A stretch of DNA of 64,000 bases, from assembly GCF_032362555.1 (NCBI RefSeq), contig NC_083522.1, forward strand, positions 9,450,501 through 9,514,500, given 5' to 3'. Numbering within the stretch: position 1 is the first letter of the stretch; every line of letters starts with the position of its first letter. The position numbers and the translations under genes were made by a program. The stretch comes from Amyelois transitella (taxonomy: Eukaryota > Arthropoda > Insecta > Lepidoptera > Pyralidae). Positions 1 through 9,900 of the stretch are shown here, piece by piece. The notes under the pieces are model-generated. The model ran no database searches. It had not been told where the DNA came from and worked only from the letters and a program-made list of their open reading frames with translations.

Positions 1-61
1 AGGCTTCCATGTTCTGGAAGTGAATCGGTTTTACCGTTATGACCATAAATATATTATTTAA

Positions 62-340
62 GTGCCGTGTGGTTCCCGGCTTCTTAGAATAGGACCACTC
101 AACATCTTTCCCATGGATGTCGTAAAAAGCGACTAAAAGTAAGGCTTATAAACTTTGAATTCTTTTCGGCGATGGGTTAGCAACCTGTCATTATTTCAAT
201 CTCGATTCCTTCATTAAGGCATACTTACAGCTTATCACGGCCTTTCAGTCTTGAATAGAGACGAGACTAACAGAGACTGTTAGTTCTGTCTACCTTGCAA
301 AGGATATAATATATAGACGTGATTATATGTTTGTATGTAT
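62..340 (+). mobile_element. R1 retroposon
   Basis: R1 is a ~265-bp repeat: 5' hairpin GTGCCG-N9-CGGCAC, CCATGGATGTCGT, CTAGCAACCTGTCAC, hairpin CAGTCTT-TTC-AAGACTG, end GATATAGACGTGA then (TATG)n. This is a full but diverged copy. Confidence 0.8.
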
Positions 341-580
341 ATTATTGAGTTTTTAGTGGTTATGACACGAAAACCTTGATGCTATCCCAATTATTTTTGT
401 TCTAACTATTGCGTGGTAAGTTTCACTCAACGGTTACATTTTGGGAATGAAATAATTAGTAATTTTAAAAGAAGATAATTATTAAAGAGCGATAGAGATG
501 AAGACATAATATGTTTATTGCAGCAGTACAGTAGGCGTGTGTCTCAGGCCCCAATACGCCAAATAGTGTGCAAAACAAGA

Positions 581-870
581 AGCCGTGTGGTTCCCAGCAG
601 TGCCGTGTGGTTCCCGGCACCAATACAAAAAAGAATAGGACCACTCCATATCTCTTTCCCATGGATGTCGTAAAAGGCGACTAAGGGATAGGCTTACAAA
701 CTTGGAATTCTTTTTTTAGGTGATGGGCTAGCAACCTGTTACTTTTTGGATCTCAATTCTATCATTAAGCCAAATAGCTGAACGTGGCCGATCAGTCTTC
801 ATGATCTGTTGGCTCTGTCTACCCCACAAGGGATAAAGACGTGACCATATGTATGTATGTATGTACACAA
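581..870 (+). mobile_element. R1 retroposon, head duplicated
   Basis: Full-length R1 whose first ~20 bp (CCGTGTGGTTCCC) occur twice. Confidence 0.85.
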
Positions 871-949
871 ATTCCTTAGATTCCATCTTGGCGATGAACC
901 AAAAACAGGTAACTGGCCCAAAAAAATTTAAAAAAAATTCAGTACTTAC

Positions 950-3900
950 GATTTGCAGAAAGGACACGCGCGTGAGCGTCGACTTCTGTCCTCCCAACGT
1001 CCTGATATGCATTATATGGATGAGGTAGGCGCAGTACGAGAGACGGGCTAGACTGGTCCACCCAGACCACTCCAGGATACCTCGGTACAAGTCTGAAATT
1101 TACCAATAGATGTTTGGATTGGACGAAATGGAATTTTCGAATATTCCGTAAAATCATATCAGTAATCTTTCTTTTTTTTTTTTTTCTTTTTTTTTTATTT
1201 TTTTTTATTTTATTAATACATACATATGGTCACGTCTATATCTCTTGCGGGGTAGACGGAGCCAACAGTCTTGAAAAGACTGAATGGCCACGTTCAGCTA
1301 TTTGGCTTAATCGCCTAAAGGATGGATTTTTTTGTGCCGTGTGGTTCCCGGCACCAATAAAAAAGTATAGGACCGCTCCATCGCTTTCCCATGGATGACG
1401 TAAAAGGCGACTAAGGGATAGGCTTACAAACTTGGGTTTCTTTTTTAGGCGATGGGCTAGCAACCTATCACTATTTGAATCTCAATTCCATCATTAAGCC
1501 AAATAGCTGAACGTGGCCATTCAGTCTTTTCGAGACTGGTGGCTCTGTCTACCCCGCAAGGGATATAGACGTGACCATGTGTGTGTATGTGCTAATTATT
1601 AAGGTGCTACTGACTTTCAACCTTCAGCACGCAGCCCATGATCATCAACACGATGCACATTCCGAAGGTGATCTTCACCAGGGTCGCGTAGACCGCGCGC
1701 ACCAGCGCGGGCGGCGGCGGCCGGTCCAGGTAGAACACCGCGCCCACGCCCAGGACTGTCAGCATGGCGGGGAATACCAGCCACATGCCGTACCGGTATT
1801 TCTGGGAATATATCGTGGCGTTATCGTCTCTGCCTACCCCTCCGGGAAAGAGGCGTGATTTTATTCATGTATGTATGTATATCGTGGCGTTGACATTGAA
1901 ATTGACAATGTCATTGTCATTGATATTGCTGCTACTGCTATTGGTATTAATATTGACATTGCACTAATATTAAAAAACTAATAGGACCACTCCGTCTCAT
2001 TTCCCATGGATGTCGTAAGAGGCGACTAAGGGAGGTTCATAAGCCTATGAACTTGGGATTCTTATTTTAGCCGATGGGTTATCAACCTGTCACTATTTGA
2101 ATATCAATTCTATCTGAAAACCAAATAGCTGGACGTGGCCTATCAGTCTCTTCAAGATTGTTAGCTCTGTCTACCACGCACGGGATATAGACATGATTAT
2201 ATATATGTAAACAGACAGAGATAGTACAAAGGCTGACTTATCACTAATGCAATCTCTTCCAGTCAACCTTTGGGTGGGAGGAAACCAAACAGTCGGCGTT
2301 GGCGCAGAGCAAAATAAATATTTAAACATGTACACAGAACATAAGTAAGTAAGGTTACACTTGCAACTCACCTTCATACTACCATCGTCTATATTTTTCT
2401 TCCGCCAACTGTACACGATCCAGCCGGTGATGAGACCGAGTGCAAAGTTGATGATGTTGGTGTGACCTCGCTTGTATACGTTGTTGAAGGTGGGATCCGT
2501 TACGAAGAACGTTGCCATGATGCTGTTGAATAAGATGAGAAAGAAAGAATGAAAAATCGTTTATTTGGTACATTAACAAAATATAAATTGGAAAGGGTCA
2601 GGTCAAAAGTACCCGAAACCGCCGAGCCTGCATGAAGAGAGTTATGAATGTCGATGAAGCGAAGGAAATATACAGAGATCGTTGCAAGTGGAATGAGGTA
2701 GTCTCTGCCTACCCCTCCGGGAAAGAGGCGTGATTTTATGTATGTAAATTGGAATTAGTGAATTGTATGAATTTGCTTAACTTTTACCTAAAATCATCGT
2801 AATGAGGTGCCGAATTACAACCGGATCCATCCGGGTTCAACTCGGGCCTTTAAATCACGATAACTTTATTTTTTACATTGCTATCATTGAAACTCATTTC
2901 TATACTAATATCATAGAGACAATCGGGTTCAACTCGGGCCTTAAAATCACGATAACTTTATTTTTTACATTGCTATCATTGAAACTCATTTCTATACTAA
3001 TATCATAAAGCTGAAGAGTTTGTTTGTTTGAACGCGCTAATCTCAGGAACTTTTGGTTCGAATTGAAAAATTCTTTTTGCGTTGAATAGACCATTTATCG
3101 AGGAAGGCTTTAGGCTATATAACATCACGCTGCAACTATAAGGAGCACAAAGAAATAATGGAATATGTGAAAAAAACTTCAATGATGCCCAAAATAATTA
3201 TACCACGCGGACGAAGTTGCGGGCACAGCTACTCTATTACTTATAATACCTACCTCTATTACTTATAATACGATCGTGGCAAGTGGAAAGAGGTAGTCTC
3301 TGCCTACCCCTCCGGGAAAGAGGCGTGATTTTATGTATGTATGTATGTAGATATGTATAATATGTACCTACCTTGGAGAAACAAGAAGTACAGCATCAAG
3401 GTTTTGGAAGTAAGTGTGGAGGAACGGCGTCATCAGTCCCACGGCGAGGAGGCAGCCAAGTGCGATCTTCCTGACCCTGACGCTCTGGAAGACGTCCAGG
3501 AGGACCAACCCGAGGACGTGGAGCTGCATGTCACAGGCTATGTACCTGATGAAGGAGGCAATGTACATACATACATACATATAATAAGTTACATACATCA
3601 TGTCTTTATTTCATTAAGAAGAAGACGGAGTGAATAGTCACAAAATGTGTAAATAATCACGTCTATATCCCTTGCGGGGTAGACAGAGCCAACAGTCTTG
3701 AAAAAGACTGATAGGCCACGTTCAGCTGTTCGGCTTAATGATGGAATTGAGATTCAAATAGTGACAGGTCGCTAGCTCATCGCCTCAAAGACGAACCCAA
3801 GTTTATAAGAATATCCCTTACTCGCCTTTTACGACATCCATGCGAACAAGACGGAGAGGTGCTACTCTTTTTTTTATTGGTACTGGAAACCACACGGCAC

Positions 3901-6900
3901 TGTCATTGTGCAGTGCAGGAGGCAATGTCATCCATACATATAATAAAACTGTAACTGAAGTTTGTCTGTACATTGAAGATATTTAAGAAAAAAAAATTAA
4001 AAGGGGTCTTTTTATTATTATTAAACGGTTTTATTTAGCTCACCCCGTTTGTTTTATTTATTCTTGGGTCAAATTTAGTAATTCAAATTTCACCCTCTTC
4101 CTGTCAACCGATTAATCTGAAATTTTGTATACACTTTGGATTTTGGTGACAATATAATTATGTTTATTCATTATCATTATAAATTTAAGATGGCCGCCGT
4201 TACAAAATGGCGGATAATTTAGGTTTCATTAATCCCATCAACATGGGTATCAAATGAAAGGTCTCAACAAGCAGAATACAATTTACTATTCAAAATTAAA
4301 ATCTAAGCAGTGGGATAAAATGTAGCCTATGTTACTCCTGAAGGTTAAGTCTATCCCTGTGCCAAATTTCATTCAAATCGGTCCAGTAGTTTTTGAGTTT
4401 ATTCGTTACAAAAACAAAAAACTAGAAAATAAAAATAGGTAAAAAAACTTTTTAAGTTAAACGGTTTTATGTTAAACATACATTGCAATGTTTAATATAA
4501 ATGTACTAAAAACCAAAAAATAATAAAATAGATACAGTCGTGGGAATTATAAACATATGCATAGACTAGACTAAAATAAAACCTAAATGTATGTGATACA
4601 TGTTATATTATGAAATGTAGCATCGTTGAGTAAGTATCTCGTAACACAAGTCTCGAACTTACTTCGAGGCTAACTCAATCAGTGTAATTTGTCCCGTATA
4701 TACATATATTTATATTTATTAATTATCGCCGGAATGAAGAAGGAGAACATTAAACATACCATGTCTGCGGCATGCATTGCGAGTCATCTTTGTAGTTGTT
4801 GATGTACATCAGATTGTAATACCAGTCCCGCCGGCAGTCTTCCACCTCCACGTCGGCTACTCTCTATTTGAAAACAAAAAAGAATAATCTAAAACACACA
4901 CACACGTAATCACGTCTATATCCCTTGCGGGGTAGACAGAGCCAACAGTCTTGAAGAGACTGATAGGCCACGTTCAGCTGTTCGGCTTTATGGTGGAAAT
5001 GAGATTCAAATAGTGACAGGTTGTAGTTATAATTATAATAAGTTATGTGACGTCAATAAGTGATACCTTGTATCCAATTCCGAAAATAAATCTATTCTAT
5101 TCTATTCTGTTGCTAGCCCATCGCCTAGAAAAGAATCCCAAGTTTGTAAGCCTATCCCTTAGTCGCCTTTTACGACATCCATGGGAAAGAGATGGAGTGG
5201 TCCTATTCTTTTTTATATTGGTGCCGGGAACCACACGGCACCTACAATATGAACCTACCGTCCAAAATGGTCCAGTTCCACCAAAACGCATCCATGTACA
5301 TGTAAAAGCTAAAATCACTGCGTAAGACGGCGTGAGTCTGCAACAAGAATACACAAACATACATATAATCACTTCTATATCCCTTGCGGGTTAGACAGAG
5401 CCAACAGTCTTAAAAAGACTGATAGGCCACAGGTTCAGCTATTTGGCTTAATGATATAATTGAGATTCAAATAGTGACAGGTTGCTAGCCCACCGCTTAA
5501 AAAAAAATCTCAAGTTTGTAAGCCTATCCCTTATACGCCTTTTACGACATCCATGGGAAAGAGATTGAGTGGTCCTTCTCTTTTTTGAATTGGTGCCGGG
5601 AACCACACGGCAATGTCGGGAACCACACGGCAATGTCGGGAACCACACGGCAATGCCGGGAACCACACGGCAATACGCATACACATATCAGGTCGAATAC
5701 ACATATCAGGTCTTAATCCTTTACAGAGTAGACAGTACTATATGTCTCAAGACTTAGATGTCCCGACTGATGTACCAAAAACAAATTATAAAAGTTTATA
5801 TCTTCCGACTATTGTAAGTTATTCCTTAGACATTTTAAAGAAAGTAATAAAGCGCCGTGTGGTTTCTGAAACCAATAAAAAAAAGAAGTGGACCACACCA
5901 TCTCTTTCATCCATGGAGTCCTAAAAAGCGACTACGAAATAGGCTTATAAACTTGGGAACCTGTTACATTTGAAATTCAATTGTATCATTAAGCCAAACA
6001 GCTGAACGTAACCTATCAGTCTTTTCAAGACTGTTGGCTCTGCCTACCCCGCAGGGGATATAGACGTGATTATATATATATATATATATATACATATATT
6101 AACAAATAACTAAATCCATCCACCACTAACCTCAACCATCTTGATACGATCGCCTTGGGTACCATTTTCCACGTGATCTGATGGTGTTCGGAATAAGACA
6201 ATATCTTCGTCATCATGAAAAAGCCCGACATCACGAAGAAGGTCTGCACGATCAGGGTTCCATTGAAGAAGATCTGGTAGCCCAGGTTGTCGTACATCTG
6301 AATTAAAAAAAAAATCTGAATTTGTGTCCCTAAAGAGTTAGTATCTCAAAACACAAGACTTTAATTTCTTTGTGACTAAAAAATTATAAATAATATACGG
6401 GAAATTGCGTCTATATCCCTTGCGGGGTAGACAAAGCCAACAGTCTTAAAAAGACTAATAGGCCACGTTCAGCTGCTTGGATTAATGATAGAATTGAGAT
6501 TCAAATAGTGACAAGCCTGTCGCCTTAAAGAAGAATCCCAAGTTTATAAGCCTATCCCTTAATCGCCTTTTACGACATACATGGGAAAGAGATGGTGAGA
6601 GAAATGGAGTGATCCTATTCTTTTCCTATTGGTGCCGGGAACCACACGGCAATGTGATATTTGAAGAAGATAAATTCAGTAGATAACCCGCGAGTCAGTT
6701 ACAAATAAACTCAATTTACGATGTTGAATTTAATGATACGATTTCTTACTTGTTCAAACTCCAGTTCGTTGACAGCTGTCACTGCTGACGGTAGAAAAGC
6801 GTGGCCCAATATTACAAACATCATTGTAAGTGTTCTGAAACAAGTCATCGAATAATTAAATAAAATAAAAAGCAACATTACTGATCGAGTTATGCCTATT

Positions 6901-9900
6901 TCTTGTAATTCAAGGGAAATTCGAAGACGCACATGTTCTTCATCATGAGCATTTGGTGATGTCGCGCACACAATTAAATTCTACGGGATCTGATCTGTAA
7001 ATATATATTTTACGCTACCTTGGCATATTTGGAATAGAACTTAATCTTAATCATTATTTCTAACCAGTCATTAGGCGAAAAAAAGATTAATTTACATTTC
7101 ACCAAATTTAGACCAAAGGTTCAAAAGTTATCGCGTTACAAACATACATACAAAACTGTAAAATGCATGCTGGGTAAATAAGTAGTACAGGTATATAAAT
7201 GTAATGTACCAAGTTAGGTTTTTTTTTGTTTGTTACAAAAAAAAAGATATATAATATACATAGTTCCTGGAGTTAAAAAATATGTACAATTTTCATTATT
7301 TTGCGGACTTATCGCACTTTTCATTATTTTGCGGGTTCTAACCTCCTGGCGTAATCTACTCCTAGTTTCTATGTATATAAATATTTTTAGTTGACTGCAT
7401 ACAAAGATATAGTCGCATCTATATCCCCTGCGGAGTAGACAGAACCAATAGTCTTGAAAAGACTTAAGGCCACGTGTATGGCTAAATGATGGAATTGAGA
7501 TTCAAATAGTGACAGGTTGCTAGCCCATCGTCTACAAGAAGAATCTCAAATTTATTATCCCATCCCTTAGTTGACTGGTTATTACCTCAAACCGCTGAGC
7601 GCTCTGAATCTAGCCACTTCAGGGTCTGGATTCGCGGGTTTCACCAGCTTCTCCCAGTTGTGGCTAATGGAGAAACACAGCAGAAGATTGTTGGCTGAAA
7701 TCAATAAACAGTTACAATAATTATTACTCCGTCCGTAGTACAAGTTTATCATATTATTTATTAACATTGCCTAAAATAGTACATTTATTGTTTATTTTGA
7801 TAGTACGTGTACAATTTAGATTTAAATAAATAAACACGTTTTTACCCCTAGTCGTGTAGATACGGTCAATTTGATAGAAGTTTTTTGAGAAAGGTATAAT
7901 ATATATATTACATATAATCACGTTTATATCCCTTCCGGGGTAAATAGAACCAACAGTCTTGAAAATACTGATAGGTAACATATAAAGTGACAGGTTGCTA
8001 GCACGTCGCCTAAAAGAAGAATCCCAAGTTACAGTAGTTAGACGGAATAAGGGACTACAAGCCTATCTCTTAGTAGTCCCTTATTCCCTCATTGCTGCCG
8101 TGTGGTTCCCGGCACCAACATAAAAATGCCGCTTTTGCATATAACCAAGGGAAAGGTTTACCTACATTGAATATAATATATATATTCAAATTTTAATATT
8201 GCATAAATTTTTGATTGCTAAACAATGTGTTCTAGAAAGGGCTCAATATCCAAACGTATTAAAAATTAACATAAGGGCAGATTTCCCAACTAACTAGTAA
8301 GGTAAACAACTTTTAACAGTTGTTTACGGTGACAAAATTTAAGTACTTGCCGTAACGTTTCATAATAATTGAAATAAATCATTTAACGGGCTCACTATGG
8401 TATTAATCAAATGCGTACGGTCAAGTTTGAGCTAAACGTATTTAACATCTGTCACAAACATGTGAATAAATGTAAATATTTACCTCGTTTATTTTTAGAG
8501 TTGCAATAGAATCCAAACAGGCTTCCGATAAGGTTAAGCATCAGTATTATCACGAAAATAGCAGCTACCATTATATCTGCAGCGTCTACGTGTTTAGTGT
8601 CACCATATTTTTCACATGAAATTATCTTTGTCACTTTGGACTTTAATTGGTACTCATTCCATAGAGTTTTGTTTAGGCACGCCTCAAGGGTGTTTGTTAG
8701 GTCCGTTTGGTTTGCGTTGTAGAGCTCTGGACATGTTTTGGTGACGCAGATACCGTAGAATAGTCTCGTCCGATTGAAATGTGTCACGACATGTTCGGAG
8801 TATTCCTGTAAAAAGGTATTTCATATTTATTGACATACATGAATTACGGGTAAGATTCCCCTTCAAAGGTTGCGGAGGTCAGACGGGAGTCGCTTCGTGT
8901 AAAAACCTAAATAATAAGAAATTTCTCATAGCGACAAGTTTAAGTTCTATATTCTGTATTTTTATATTCTGTAATGACATTCATTTATCGTCATTGTTTT
9001 AAAGTATGGTCATAAAATCATCATGAATTGCTGGTGAACATGACGTAATGTTATAGTTTTGACCCCCACGGAAAAACCTTTGCAATCATTGCAATCTTGT
9101 TTGTTTGTAAGTGCTGCAATTCACATTCATACATACATACATACATATAATCACGTCTATATCTCTTGTGGGGTAGACAGAGCCAACAGTCTTGTAAAAT
9201 AGGTCACGTTCAGCTATTTGGCTTTAAGATAGAATTGAGATTCAAATAGTGACAGGTTGCTAGCCCATTGCTAAAAAAAGAATCCCAAGTTTGTAAGCCT
9301 ATCACTTAGTTGTCTTTTACGACATCCATGGGAAAGAGATGGAGTGGTCCTATTATTTTTTGTATTGGTGCCGGGAACCACACGGCATAAAAGGCAAGTA
9401 AAGGAAAGCCTAATAAGCTTTCATTTACTCGCCTCTTAAGACATCTATAGGTAAGATATGGTGCTAATCTATTATAAAACACTACCGACCCGCCCCGGCT
9501 TCGCACGGGTTCAAAATTATAAATTTTATTTATACATAAAAACCTTACTCTTGAATCACTCTACCTGTTACAAAAAACCGCATCTAAATCCGTTGCGTAA
9601 TTTTAAAGATTTAAACATACAGACTAAAATAGCGACTTTGTTTTATACCATGTAGGTAGTGATAGTGATGAAGTGATTTACCTTCATCATGTCATACAGC
9701 TGACTCGGCCCGTCAGTCACGACAGCCAGCTCGGCCGAGCAGTACAAGGCGCCAGGTCGTGACATGCAGAGCTCGTACGGGTCCAGATGGGTCACCGGCG
9801 GCATGCGGTAGTACTCCGATGCTGTGAGATGTGATGACTTCAGATTTGGTTTAGATATGAGAGTTTTTGGAGAGTAGTGTGGGAGAGTCGGTGGTCGAAT

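Noticed and set aside
1-949. Search for the last G1 exon
   Set aside because: No minus-strand match to the G2 C-terminal exon (VTVLMATIIMSFLG...) was found, so none is called.
1114-1398. Open frame of 94 codons over R1 copies, and many similar ones (728-1090, 5047-5325, 14302-14616)
   Set aside because: They read through repeat sequence in either direction with no shared start or codon pattern; they recur only because R1 recurs.
5594-5674. Regular short repeats as a CRISPR-like array
   Set aside because: Units are contiguous without spacers and are plainly R1 5' ends; the genome is animal.
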